Notes: a model not told the origin generated them from the letters alone. A stretch of 34,401 nucleotides of DNA from Methylopumilus sp009926035 (GCA_041165405.1 JBEANL010000009.1:1-34401); one strand, 5' to 3'; numbered from the stretch's first letter, positions 9,153 to 17,571 are shown. Numbers and translations: made by a program.

Positions 9153-10037
9153 ATGAATATAACTTTCAGACAATTGCGATTATTTATAGCTCTTGTTCAA
9201 ACACAAAGTGTCACGAAAGCAGCGCGGATGATGCATATCACCCAGCCCACTGCTTCTATGCAGTTGAAAGACATGACTGAAAAAATTGGATCCCCATTAT
9301 TTGAGGTCATTTCAAAAAAAATTCATTTAACAGCGTTAGGTCACGAATTTGAAAAAACGGCAAGAGAGACCATAGATAGATGGGAAGCTTTTGAGCAACA
9401 TGTGACCCAAACAAAAGGCTTAACAAAAGGGAGATTAAGAGTTGCAGTTGTGAGTACTGCAAAATACTTTATTCCGAAATTTTTAGGTTCATTTTGTAGC
9501 AAATATCCTGAGGTAGATATTTCACTAGAAATATTAAATCGCGACGGCGTCATTAAGCGTCTAGAGGATAATAGTGACGATTTATATGTTATGTCAAAGC
9601 CCCCAATTCATATTGACCTTGAAGATCATATTCTCATGCCCAATCCACTTTGTATGATTGCATATAAAAACCATCCATTGGCTGATAAAAAAAATCTTCG
9701 ATTGCAAGATTTGAAAAAAGAAAGATTCATTCTAAGAGAATTAGGATCGGGGACGCGAATGAGTGTTGATATGCATTTTAAACAGAAAAATTTTACCCCT
9801 AGTCTTTTGTTAGAGCTCGGAAATAACGAAGCTATTAAAAAAGCAGTAGCAAGTCATTTAGGCGTAGCGGTCATTTCTATTCATGCTCTCGATCAATTTG
9901 ATTTTGAAAATGAAATTTCAGTGCTCAACCTTCAGGACTTTCCAATTAATTCGCAATGGCATCTTGTCTATCTAAGAGGGAAACAGTTATCACCTATTGC
10001 AAAAGCTTTTTATAACCATGTACTGAATTCTCATTGA
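9153..10037 (+). CDS. CbbR/CmpR-type LysR transcriptional regulator
   Basis: This 294-residue LysR-type regulator has a winged-helix DNA-binding domain at 1-65 (recognition helix around QPTASMQLK) and a linker helix at 66-90. Its effector-binding domain spans 92-290. The effector domain carries hallmarks of the CbbR/CmpR subgroup: VSTAKYF (100-106), NSDDLYVMSKPP (140-151) and RELGSGTRM (195-203). These regulators control CO2 fixation or bicarbonate-uptake genes in response to carbon metabolites such as 2-phosphoglycolate, RuBP or NADPH. It is divergent from the sbtA-like operon and is therefore its most likely regulator. No RuBisCO gene is in the window, so the inducer cannot be guessed. Confidence 0.9.
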   Translation: MNITFRQLRLFIALVQTQSVTKAARMMHITQPTASMQLKDMTEKIGSPLFEVISKKIHLTALGHEFEKTARETIDRWEAFEQHVTQTKGLTKGRLRVAVVSTAKYFIPKFLGSFCSKYPEVDISLEILNRDGVIKRLEDNSDDLYVMSKPPIHIDLEDHILMPNPLCMIAYKNHPLADKKNLRLQDLKKERFILRELGSGTRMSVDMHFKQKNFTPSLLLELGNNEAIKKAVASHLGVAVISIHALDQFDFENEISVLNLQDFPINSQWHLVYLRGKQLSPIAKAFYNHVLNSH

Positions 10038-10080
10038 TATGAAGTTATTTGTCATATGGCCATGTTAAGATTTTAAGTAT

Positions 10081-11532
10081 ATGTTGCATTTCTCAACCCA
10101 ATTTTTCAAAAATTTTTTATACTTGAATTTTTATCGCATTTTTCTGATCGTTTCTTTATTAAGCATGCATATCCCGGCATATGCAGTTGAGTCGATTTGG
10201 TATTCAGATAAAGATTTAAAGGAAGAGAGTATTTCGCGAATACCCCAGGGTTATCTCGATGCATCCACTTTGGATCCTTGTGGTACGAGAACTTACGACA
10301 AGCCTTTATCTTTAGTTGATGTGACTGAAGCAGCGCTTTGTCATAACCCACAAACAAGAGAGGTATACGCAAATGCTAAGGTGCAAGCAGCGCAAGTAGG
10401 CGTTGCACGTTCACTTTTCTTTCCTTCAGTGACCGATACATTATCTGCCACTGAAAATAAAAATCGAACAACAAACTATTCGAATACAACAAATCGAATT
10501 GTGGCATCTTATCTCTTGTATGATTTCGGAAGTCGCGATGCTACTTTAGAAAATGCGAATGAACTTTTGAGAGCTGCAAGTGCGACTCAAAATGCAACGG
10601 TTCAAACTGTCTTATTGGCTGCGGTGAATGCCTTCTATCAAGTTCATGCGACTCGAGCTATTCTCAATGCTTCTATTGATACTGAACGTCTTTTTCAGGA
10701 AAGTTTTAAATCAGCAGAAGCCAAATATCTTGCAGGGGTTGCAACACCCGCTGATAAACTTCAAGCACAAACTTCATTTGCGAATGCCACTTTAACTAAA
10801 CTTAAAAATGAAGGCGCACTTAAAATCGCTTATGGCAACCTAGCAAATATTATGGGTGTTCCGGCTAATATGAATTTTCAAATGACGGATAGTAATTTAG
10901 ATGTGATTCCAGAATTAGTGGATCAAGATATTGAAGCATTAATTGAACAAGCAAGACTGCAAAGACCTGATTTAATTGCAAGTGAAGCTCAACTTAAAGC
11001 TTCCATAGCCAAAATTGAAGCTGTTAAAGCTGATGCTAAACCTAAAGTGAGAATTGATGCTTCTAATCAGTATGATGAAAATTTACTAGGAGTCACCTCG
11101 CAAAATAGTTCTCAAATCGGTATATTTCTTAGCATACCTCTATTCGAAGGCTATAAACCAACTTATCTAATTCGTTCTGCTGAAGCAACGGCAGAGCTCA
11201 ATGCCTCAAAAAGAGATCAGTTAAAACTTCAGGTATCCCTTGATGTGTGGACAGCTTATCAAAATCTAAAAACAGCAAATGAATCGATCACTGCATCAAA
11301 TATTTTGGTGTCAAGCGCTGAAGAATCCTCTCGTGTTGCATTGGGGCGCTATAAAGAGGGCGTTGGTAATATTATTGACACATTGAATGCGCAAAATGCA
11401 CTCGCGAATGCGAAACAACAAAAAATACAATCGGTTTTAAATTGGAATATTGCAAGAACAACGCTTGCTCAATCAATAGGTGTCCTTGATAATGCAATGA
11501 TTCAGAAATTGCCTGAGGCAAAAAGACAATAA
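10081..11532 (+). CDS. tolC: TolC-family outer-membrane efflux channel
   Basis: This 483-residue outer-membrane channel has a signal peptide ending near IPAYA (about residue 35) after a long N-region. Two repeats of outer-efflux helices follow. The first contains YLLYDFGSRDATLENA near residue 143 and the second contains IFLSIPLFEGYKP near 343. GRYKEGVGNIIDTLNAQN near residue 421 is the usual equatorial-end segment. It lies 4 bp upstream of macA, so it is the dedicated channel for the MacAB pump. The preceding LysR gene ends 43 bp upstream in the same direction, and only a short ATGGCCAT palindrome lies between them. Confidence 0.9.
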   Translation: MLHFSTQFFKNFLYLNFYRIFLIVSLLSMHIPAYAVESIWYSDKDLKEESISRIPQGYLDASTLDPCGTRTYDKPLSLVDVTEAALCHNPQTREVYANAKVQAAQVGVARSLFFPSVTDTLSATENKNRTTNYSNTTNRIVASYLLYDFGSRDATLENANELLRAASATQNATVQTVLLAAVNAFYQVHATRAILNASIDTERLFQESFKSAEAKYLAGVATPADKLQAQTSFANATLTKLKNEGALKIAYGNLANIMGVPANMNFQMTDSNLDVIPELVDQDIEALIEQARLQRPDLIASEAQLKASIAKIEAVKADAKPKVRIDASNQYDENLLGVTSQNSSQIGIFLSIPLFEGYKPTYLIRSAEATAELNASKRDQLKLQVSLDVWTAYQNLKTANESITASNILVSSAEESSRVALGRYKEGVGNIIDTLNAQNALANAKQQKIQSVLNWNIARTTLAQSIGVLDNAMIQKLPEAKRQ

Positions 11533-11536
11533 AAGT

Positions 11537-12736
11537 ATGAAAAAATTAGCCACTCATTTAATCAATATCGCTTTAATTTTAGCAGTGATATTTGGTGCAT
11601 ATTATGTGTATCAACTCTCAAATAAAAAGAAACCTGAAGACTTATATCGACTTCAACCCGTGACCATGGGTGATATTGAGCAAAACGTCACAGCCAACGG
11701 TACGATTAATCCTGTGAGTCTTGTGAATGTGGGTACCCAGGTATCAGGCCGCGTAAAAAAAATCTATGCAGACTACAATGATCAAGTAAAAAAAGGCCAG
11801 GTGCTTTTAGAGTTAGAAGATGAATTATTCAAAGCACAAATTGCGGCCTCACTTGGAAATGTAAAAAATAATGAAGCCACATTGGAATTGGCGAAAGCAA
11901 ATGAAGCTAGAATGCGAAGTTTATTTGAAAAAGAATATGTTTCCAAACAAGAGCTCGATCAATCGATACAAGCGTTAAAGTCAGCTGAAGCACAATTGAG
12001 CACCACGAGAGCTCAATTGAAACGCGATCAAACTAATTATAGCTACTCTATTATTAAATCTCCTGTTTCAGGTGTAGTTGTTGACCGCGTCGTCGATGTG
12101 GGTCAAACAGTTGCTGCAAGTCTACAAACACCCACGTTATTTAAGATTGCTCAGGATTTATCCAGGATGCAAATCGATACGAGTTTTGCAGAAGCGGATA
12201 TTGGCCGTATTCAAGTCGGTCAAGTAGCCAAATTTAATGTGGATGCATTCCCTAATTCAAACTTTGAAGGTATTGTAAAACAAATTCGTTTGAATCCGAC
12301 CAATACAGCGAATGTCGTGACATACAACATTGTAGTTTCAGTGGATAATCCTGATCAAAAACTTTTACCCGGTATGACAGCTTATGTGAATATCAATTTT
12401 GCAAAACATGAAAATGTTTTGTTGGTTCCAAACGCAGCGCTTCGCTATAAGCCTAAAAATGAAGAGATGAAGTTAGCAGCGAAAAAAGATAAAAAATCTG
12501 ATGACAATAAATCGAAAACTAAAGGCGATGATTTAGGTTCGGGAAAAATATATGTATTGAGAAATAATAAGCCTGAAATGATTCGTGTTAAAACAAGTAT
12601 TACAAATGGCAAATTTACTGAAATTATTACTTCAGATATTAAGCCTAATGAGTTTGTGATCACTGCTGATATGAGTAATGATCAAAAATCAGGCTCTAAT
12701 TCACAAGGCCCTCAACGACCACCACGAGTGTTTTAG
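11537..12736 (+). CDS. macA: MacA-like periplasmic adaptor of an ABC efflux system
   Basis: This HlyD-family membrane-fusion protein of 399 residues has one N-terminal transmembrane anchor (about 8-26). Its first lipoyl half contains VSGRVKKIYADYNDQVKKGQ (about 70-90), its coiled-coil hairpin spans about 105-165, and the second lipoyl half contains SPVSGVVVDRVVDVGQ. A beta-barrel with AFPNSNFEG follows, then a lysine-rich insert (about 310-335). In E. coli, MacA stimulates MacB ATPase activity and couples it to TolC, and macrolides, peptides and lipids are reported cargos. It lies between tolC and the ATPase gene with 3-4 bp gaps. The actual cargo is unknown. Confidence 0.88.
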   Translation: MKKLATHLINIALILAVIFGAYYVYQLSNKKKPEDLYRLQPVTMGDIEQNVTANGTINPVSLVNVGTQVSGRVKKIYADYNDQVKKGQVLLELEDELFKAQIAASLGNVKNNEATLELAKANEARMRSLFEKEYVSKQELDQSIQALKSAEAQLSTTRAQLKRDQTNYSYSIIKSPVSGVVVDRVVDVGQTVAASLQTPTLFKIAQDLSRMQIDTSFAEADIGRIQVGQVAKFNVDAFPNSNFEGIVKQIRLNPTNTANVVTYNIVVSVDNPDQKLLPGMTAYVNINFAKHENVLLVPNAALRYKPKNEEMKLAAKKDKKSDDNKSKTKGDDLGSGKIYVLRNNKPEMIRVKTSITNGKFTEIITSDIKPNEFVITADMSNDQKSGSNSQGPQRPPRVF

Positions 12737-12739
12737 CGC

Positions 12740-13447
12740 ATGGCTAAACATGTCATTGAAATCGCAGGACTTTACAAAGACTACGATACGCCAGCAGGCG
12801 TATTTCCTGTTCTCAAAGATGTGAATCTTACGATTGATGATGGCGAATATGTTGCCATCATGGGCCCTTCAGGCTCAGGTAAATCGACTTTCATGAACAT
12901 CTTAGGTTGCCTAGATCGGCCTACCAAAGGGGAATACATGCTCGATGGACATTCTGTTAAATCTTTAAGTAGTAATGAGCTAGCAAAACTTCGTAACAAA
13001 ACCATTGGGTTTGTTTTTCAAGGGTTTAATTTACTTGCGAGATCAACATTAGTTGAAAATGTATCATTGCCATTAGTTTATGCTGAAGATCAAAAAGAAT
13101 TAAGAACAAAGATAGCTAAAAATATTTTAGAAAGAATGGGGCTAGGCAATTATTTTGATTCAAAGCCAAATCAAATTTCAGGAGGACAGCAGCAGCGAGT
13201 CGCTATTGCAAGAGCTCTTGTTAATCAACCACGCATTATTTTGGCTGATGAACCTACAGGTAATTTAGACAGTAAAACGAGCGATGAAATTATGAAAATA
13301 TTTGATGAGCTTAATCAAATTGGAAACACAATTATTATTGTTACTCATGAAAACGATATTGCAGATCATGCAGGTCGACAAGTACGTTTTTTAGACGGAA
13401 AAATTGTCGAAGATCGCCACAATAAAAAACAAAAGGAGAAAGCTTAA
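12740..13447 (+). CDS. MacB-like ABC transporter ATPase subunit, separate from the permease
   Basis: This 235-residue ATP-binding cassette has Walker A GPSGSGKST (42-50), Q-loop Q94, signature SGGQQQR (147-153), Walker B IILADEP (166-172) and an H-loop VTHEND. It is of the LolD/MacB class that powers mechanotransmission rather than transmembrane transport. In E. coli the equivalent domain is fused to the permease, and here it is free-standing. Its stop directly abuts the permease ATG at 13448, and that ATG has AGGAGAAAG upstream, so the two subunits are cotranslated. Confidence 0.92.
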   Translation: MAKHVIEIAGLYKDYDTPAGVFPVLKDVNLTIDDGEYVAIMGPSGSGKSTFMNILGCLDRPTKGEYMLDGHSVKSLSSNELAKLRNKTIGFVFQGFNLLARSTLVENVSLPLVYAEDQKELRTKIAKNILERMGLGNYFDSKPNQISGGQQQRVAIARALVNQPRIILADEPTGNLDSKTSDEIMKIFDELNQIGNTIIIVTHENDIADHAGRQVRFLDGKIVEDRHNKKQKEKA

Positions 13448-14671
13448 ATGTTTTTCTCAATGTTAAGTGAAGCCTGGCATGCAATGAGTGCGAATCGTCT
13501 TCGCACGTTTTTGACGATGTTGGGTATGGTTATTGGTGTGGGTGCCGTGGTACTTATGATGGCAATCGGCGAAGGTGCTCAGCAATCGATTAAGAGATCC
13601 ATCGATTCTATGGGAAGTAATTTATTTGTTATATTATCTGGCTCCTCAAGTTCATCTGGTTCCCGAAGTGCTTCAGGGAGTTCCTCAACGCTTAACATGA
13701 ATGATGCAACTGCCATTGGAGATTTAGAGGATATTAATGCGTTTGCACCTATTAGTGTGGGCAACGCACAAATTATTTATGCGGGAAATAATTCAAACTC
13801 AGCAATTGTGGGTACTACCCCTTCTTATTTTTCTATTCGAAGATGGGATGTAGAGTCTGGTGAATTATTTTCTGATTCAGATATTCGCTCTGCGAATCGA
13901 GTTGCACTCGTTGGGAAGACAGTGGTTGAAAATTTATTTGGTGACGAGATTGATCCTATCGGAAAAACGATTCGTATTAAGAAAAGCCCTTTTCTTGTTG
14001 TCGGAGTATTAGAAGGTAAAGGCCAAAGTTTTGATGGGCGCGATCAGGATGACACCGTTATTGTGCCGATCACGACCGCGCAGAGAAAATTATTTGGTAA
14101 TCAAATTCCAGGTAGTGTTCGCATGATCATGGCACAGGCGAAATCGGAAAAATATATGGGCGTTGCTGAAGAAGCCATTAATGACCTTGTGCGTCAGCGA
14201 CACAATATCCGAGAAAATGCAGAGAGTGATTTTTCTATAAGAAATTTAACCGCGATGGCAAAGACTGCAAGTGAAACTGCAAAAACAATGTCAATGCTAT
14301 TAGGTGCTATTGCATCTATCTCTCTTTTGGTAGGTGGCATCGGCATTATGAATATCATGTTGGTATCTGTGACGGAGCGTACCCGCGAAATTGGAATTCG
14401 TATGGCAATCGGTGCACGTGAAAAAGATATACTTCTTCAATTTCTCTTAGAAGCATGTGTGATTTCGATCGTAGGTTGCGTGATTGGGGTTGGTCTCGGA
14501 TTGGGTGGGGCGATGCTTGTTAAAAAAATGATAGGTGCTGAAATCCTTATTTCAATGCAATCGATCGTATTAGCTTTTTCAGTTGCGGCAAGCGTGGGTG
14601 TCTTCTTTGGGTACTATCCTGCAAGTAAAGCTGCTAAGCTTCATCCAATAGAAGCTTTAAGATACCAATAA
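13448..14671 (+). CDS. MacB-like ABC permease (FtsX fold)
   Basis: This 407-residue permease has a first membrane helix at about 17-45 and a large periplasmic MacB_PCD domain (about 45-275), opening with a serine-rich segment. A three-helix FtsX domain (about 280-400) carries the conserved ERTREIGIRMAIGA segment after its first helix. With the preceding ATPase it makes the MacB equivalent, acting with the upstream MacA and TolC. The closing PASKAAKLHPIEALRYQ is family-typical. It ends the operon and faces a convergent TauE/SafE gene. Confidence 0.92.
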   Translation: MFFSMLSEAWHAMSANRLRTFLTMLGMVIGVGAVVLMMAIGEGAQQSIKRSIDSMGSNLFVILSGSSSSSGSRSASGSSSTLNMNDATAIGDLEDINAFAPISVGNAQIIYAGNNSNSAIVGTTPSYFSIRRWDVESGELFSDSDIRSANRVALVGKTVVENLFGDEIDPIGKTIRIKKSPFLVVGVLEGKGQSFDGRDQDDTVIVPITTAQRKLFGNQIPGSVRMIMAQAKSEKYMGVAEEAINDLVRQRHNIRENAESDFSIRNLTAMAKTASETAKTMSMLLGAIASISLLVGGIGIMNIMLVSVTERTREIGIRMAIGAREKDILLQFLLEACVISIVGCVIGVGLGLGGAMLVKKMIGAEILISMQSIVLAFSVAASVGVFFGYYPASKAAKLHPIEALRYQ

Positions 14672-14677
14672 GAATTA

Positions 14678-14708
14678 ATCTATTTAATAGATCAGTTCAA
14701 AATAACTG
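14678..14708. other. Two adjacent small hairpins after the macB permease gene
   Basis: ATCTAT-TTA-ATAGAT (14678-14692) is followed immediately by CAGTT-CAAAAT-AACTG (14693-14708). They start 7 bases after the permease stop. Neither has a T-run after it, so they may help stop or stabilise the transcript but are not classical terminators. The rest of this 135-bp convergent gap holds a 10-bp direct repeat (AATCAAGCTT at 14775 and 14788). Confidence 0.35.
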
Positions 14709-14806
14709 ATTCCGAAATTGTATTCTTAAAAAAATAAAAGCTTCATTTAAAAAAAGTTATTTATTGTTTTTAAAAATCAAGCTTAGTAATCAAGCTTTAT
14801 AAACAA

Positions 14807-15772
14807 TCATAAAAAAACTTTATATAAATTATAAATACTAATTGCCGTAATTAAAAAACCAACAGCTATTAATAGTTTTTTTGTCGATAATTTGCTTGTA
14901 AGATAAGCAGCGAAGGGCGCACTAAACAAGCCACCAATTATAAGGCCGGCTACTAAAATCCAATGCCCAGCGCTTCCAAGAAGAATAAATGTTATGCCTG
15001 TAGCGAAAGATACAAAAAACTCTGCTGTATTTACTGAGCCAATTGTATGTCTTGGACTATTTCCTTGGCCAATAAGAGAAGATGTAACTATAGGCCCCCA
15101 TCCCCCGCCACCTATCGCATCCAAAAAGCCACCTGTGAGAGCCAATTTTCTCACGTGTTTTATTTTTTTATTATTATGTTTAATCAATACAAATGCTTTT
15201 CGTAAAATAAATAATCCCATTAGCAATAAATAGACAGTGACATATGGCTTGATTAATTTACCATCTATCGATGTAAGGATATATGCTCCAAGAATTCCTC
15301 CAATAACTCCAGGAATCACTAATTTTTTAAATAAATCTTTATGCACATTTCCAAATTTAATGTGTGAAATTCCTGAAAATGCTGTAGTAAATATCTCAGC
15401 AACATGAACTGCACCAGAAGCTGCAGCAGGAGTTGCTCCTATACCAATTAAAAATGATGTTGATGTAATGCCATAAGCCATTCCTAGAGATCCATCAACT
15501 AATTGTGCAAGAAGCCCGACAAGTATTGCTTCATAAAATAGATCTGAAGTAATCACATCAGAAGTATATGAAGCTAGGCTTTTTTTAGCTTCTGGGGATA
15601 GATTTAATAGCCAAAAGACGATGCATAGGCCAATTAAAAGAAATACTTTTAAAAATATTTTACGATCTACTTTTAAAGTATTAGAGTCTTCATCTGCAGG
15701 GGGAAGACCAAATTTAAAATGATCTTTATTAAGTTTGCTGTTTGTATATTCTGACTTACGGTTAATACGCAT
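14807..15772 (-). CDS. TauE/SafE-family sulfite or anion export permease
   Basis: This membrane protein of 321 residues belongs to the TauE/SafE family, which exports sulfite, sulfoacetate or related organosulfur anions. The conserved core appears twice, as in the family's internal duplication: LVGLLAQLVDGSLGMAYGIT (about 83-102) and GGFLDAIGGGGWGPIVTSSL (about 214-233). An unusual hydrophilic N-terminal extension of about 38 residues precedes the first helix. The ATG at 15772 has GAAAGGAT upstream, which pairs with a distal copy in a hairpin (see 15777). No sulfur-metabolism gene lies nearby, so the substrate is unassigned. Confidence 0.85.
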   Translation of the reverse strand: MRINRKSEYTNSKLNKDHFKFGLPPADEDSNTLKVDRKIFLKVFLLIGLCIVFWLLNLSPEAKKSLASYTSDVITSDLFYEAILVGLLAQLVDGSLGMAYGITSTSFLIGIGATPAAASGAVHVAEIFTTAFSGISHIKFGNVHKDLFKKLVIPGVIGGILGAYILTSIDGKLIKPYVTVYLLLMGLFILRKAFVLIKHNNKKIKHVRKLALTGGFLDAIGGGGWGPIVTSSLIGQGNSPRHTIGSVNTAEFFVSFATGITFILLGSAGHWILVAGLIIGGLFSAPFAAYLTSKLSTKKLLIAVGFLITAISIYNLYKVFL

Positions 15773-15776
15773 GATA

Positions 15777-15803
15777 ATCCTTTCAAAAATTTATCGAAAG
15801 GAT
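15777..15803 (-). promoter_or_regulatory. Hairpin sequestering the Shine-Dalgarno of the TauE/SafE gene
   Basis: On the minus strand ATCCTTTC is followed by 11 bases and then GAAAGGAT, an exact 8-bp inverted repeat. The downstream arm is the gene's ribosome binding site, 4 bases from the ATG. Folding would hide it, suggesting translational control or thermosensing. This is inferred from sequence only. Confidence 0.4.
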
Positions 15804-15845
15804 ATAGATGTGATTAATTGATTAGAAATACTATTTAATTATTTG

Positions 15846-15867
15846 CTTATATATAAAAAAATATAAG
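15846..15867 (-). other. AT-rich hairpin between the TauE/SafE and cytochrome b561 genes
   Basis: CTTATAT and ATATAAG flank an 8-base A-rich loop, 4 bases from the end of the cytochrome b561 gene. It lies upstream of that gene's stop-distal side, between the two codirectional genes' coding ends. The stem has little GC, so a terminator or processing role is doubtful. Confidence 0.2.
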
Positions 15868-15870
15868 AGC

Positions 15871-16470
15871 CTATTTAAACATCATACGTTTTAGCGTGCC
15901 ATCTTTGTTCACAAATGTATGTTTGAGGACAGCAAGGATATGAAGCACTAATAACGTAAGAAGAATAATGCCAATAATTCCATGCGCATTTTTAAAGATA
16001 TCTCTCATAGCCTCATCTCCTAAGCCTTCAGCTAATGGAATACCAAACCATTTAATGCCATATTTACTATAGAGTGCCATAGCCACACCTGATGCAGGCA
16101 ATAAAACCATTATGAGATATAAAGCATGATGTGTTGCATTTGCTAATTTTTTCTCCCAAGCCTTCATTGTTTTAAGGAGTGCAGGTGCAGGATGAGTAAG
16201 TCTCCAGAAAATTCTGAATGCTATGAGACCTAATAAAGTAATACCAACTGATTTGTGTAAATTAAAGTAAAAGGAGCGCGGTGAGGTTTCTTCAGATAGC
16301 TGCCATGTGTAAATTCCTAAATCAAATAAATCAAAACTCATAGATTTAGGGGCTTCTTTTGGTAAATCACACATATACCAGCCTAATAAAAACATAAAAA
16401 TAATACCGAAACCAATAAGCCAATGAAGAATTATCGCGGTCTTTGTATATTTGGTCGATGAAGTTGCCAT
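15871..16470 (-). CDS. Cytochrome b561
   Basis: This di-heme inner-membrane cytochrome of 199 residues has four transmembrane helices (about 12-32, 70-90, 112-134, 165-185). Likely heme ligands are H16, H72, H163 and H177, the pattern of the CybB family, which oxidises quinol and in E. coli serves as a superoxide:ubiquinone oxidoreductase. An insert (about 35-65) between helices 1 and 2 is typical of the family. The start is supported by AAGGAATT before the ATG. The TauE/SafE gene is upstream on the same coordinates axis but lies downstream in transcription with a 98-bp gap, so it probably has its own promoter. Confidence 0.9.
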   Translation of the reverse strand: MATSSTKYTKTAIILHWLIGFGIIFMFLLGWYMCDLPKEAPKSMSFDLFDLGIYTWQLSEETSPRSFYFNLHKSVGITLLGLIAFRIFWRLTHPAPALLKTMKAWEKKLANATHHALYLIMVLLPASGVAMALYSKYGIKWFGIPLAEGLGDEAMRDIFKNAHGIIGIILLTLLVLHILAVLKHTFVNKDGTLKRMMFK

Positions 16471-16593
16471 AGTGAATTCCTTAAATTTAATAATGCCTTT
16501 TTTCTATTTTAGCGCACTATAAAATATTGGGTATCTCTAAAATTCATTTTAATGATAAATATGATCAATACTTCTATTTTTCTTAAACTAAAT

Positions 16594-16620
16594 AAAAAAG
16601 CAGCCAAAGGCTGCTTTTTT
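16594..16620 (-). terminator. Rho-independent terminator after the DoxX gene
   Basis: AAAAAAGCAGCC-AAA-GGCTGCTTTTTT is a perfect 12-bp inverted repeat with six T residues after the GC stem on either strand. It sits 15 bases past the DoxX stop on the minus strand. No plus-strand gene ends here, so it serves the minus strand and insulates cytochrome b561. Confidence 0.9.
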
Positions 16621-16635
16621 AAATACTTAAAAGTC

Positions 16636-17064
16636 TTATTTACCTTTTTTTGTTTTGCTTGCACTATCAAGTCCGAATGTCGTCACAGGATTTTGCATTA
16701 AAACAAGAAGACCACCTGTAATTGCTAAATATTGTAAGGCTTGTTGAAGCGGGATTAGATATACAGGAGAAGGTAGTATTGAAGCTGTGTAAAAATAAGA
16801 TAGCGAATTAATTAGCGTATAAATAGTTAATATAAGCGCAGTCAATCTTGTTTTAAATCCTACAAATAGTGCTAGACCACCTAAGAGTTGCACAATAACA
16901 GAAATCGGTGCAAAAATACCCGGAAGACCGTGGCTCATCAATCCATTTTGGTAAGCAATGTAACCATCCGGAGTATTCAAAATGCCATTAAGTGATATAA
17001 GAATAGATACAAGAAAAATTTGTGCAATAAATATACGTGCAATAGCGGGTAAAAATTTATTCAT
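16636..17064 (-). CDS. DoxX-family membrane protein
   Basis: This small membrane protein of 142 residues has four hydrophobic helices (about 8-28, 50-70, 75-95, 108-128). The DoxX signature region appears as ARIFIAQIFLVSILIS at the N-terminus and FKTRLTALIL in the middle. DoxX proteins are linked to respiratory quinone enzymes or redox balance in other organisms, but the role of this lone copy is unknown. It has its own terminator and a 72-bp divergent promoter gap shared with the acetyltransferase gene. Confidence 0.85.
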   Translation of the reverse strand: MNKFLPAIARIFIAQIFLVSILISLNGILNTPDGYIAYQNGLMSHGLPGIFAPISVIVQLLGGLALFVGFKTRLTALILTIYTLINSLSYFYTASILPSPVYLIPLQQALQYLAITGGLLVLMQNPVTTFGLDSASKTKKGK

Positions 17065-17136
17065 ATAATCCTTAAAAATAAATATAAAGAAAACACATCA
17101 TGCCTCTAACAGTATTAAGATGCAAGTATTTCACCT

Positions 17137-17571
17137 ATGGAAAATAATCTGAGTTTAGAAATCGTAAAATGGATAGATTGCCATAAAATACTCACCTTGA
17201 TTCGTGAAAAAGTTTTTATTGAGGAACAAAAAGTGACGCCTCAATTAGAGTGGGATGGTTTGGATGAAGAGGCAATTCATTTCTTAGTATTTAAAGATGA
17301 AAAGCCGATCGGATGTGCAAGAGCTTTTGTGATTGAAAATCACATGCAATTAGGACGAATGGCTGTATTAAAGGAATATCGTCGAGAAGGGATTGGGAGA
17401 GCTTTAATAGAAAAGGCCATAATGACAGCAAGACTTAATCAACTCTCAGCAATTTATATCAGTGCACAATGTCACGCGATTAATTTTTATAAAAAATTTG
17501 GATTTGAAGTCACGAGCGATATTTATTTGGATGCGGAGATTCCGCATCGAGATATGAAACTAGACTTTTGA
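17137..17571 (+). CDS. GNAT-family N-acetyltransferase
   Basis: This cytosolic acetyl-CoA-dependent acyltransferase of 144 residues has the pyrophosphate-binding motif RREGIG at 82-87, preceded by the beta-4 strand LGRMAVL. The C-terminal INFYKKFGFEVTSD is the usual GNAT ending. It resembles the YjcF/ElaA-like small GNATs, whose substrates are mostly unknown. The 3' end overlaps the convergent mutY gene by 12 bp, so read-through would make antisense RNA. Confidence 0.9.
   Translation: MENNLSLEIVKWIDCHKILTLIREKVFIEEQKVTPQLEWDGLDEEAIHFLVFKDEKPIGCARAFVIENHMQLGRMAVLKEYRREGIGRALIEKAIMTARLNQLSAIYISAQCHAINFYKKFGFEVTSDIYLDAEIPHRDMKLDF

Noticed and set aside
10055..10069. Short ATGGCCAT palindrome between the LysR gene and tolC
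   Set aside because: It is too short to distinguish from chance and has no terminator features.
14775..14797. 10-bp direct repeat AATCAAGCTT
   Set aside because: There are only two copies with a 3-base spacer in AT-rich sequence, with no flanking mobile-element structure.
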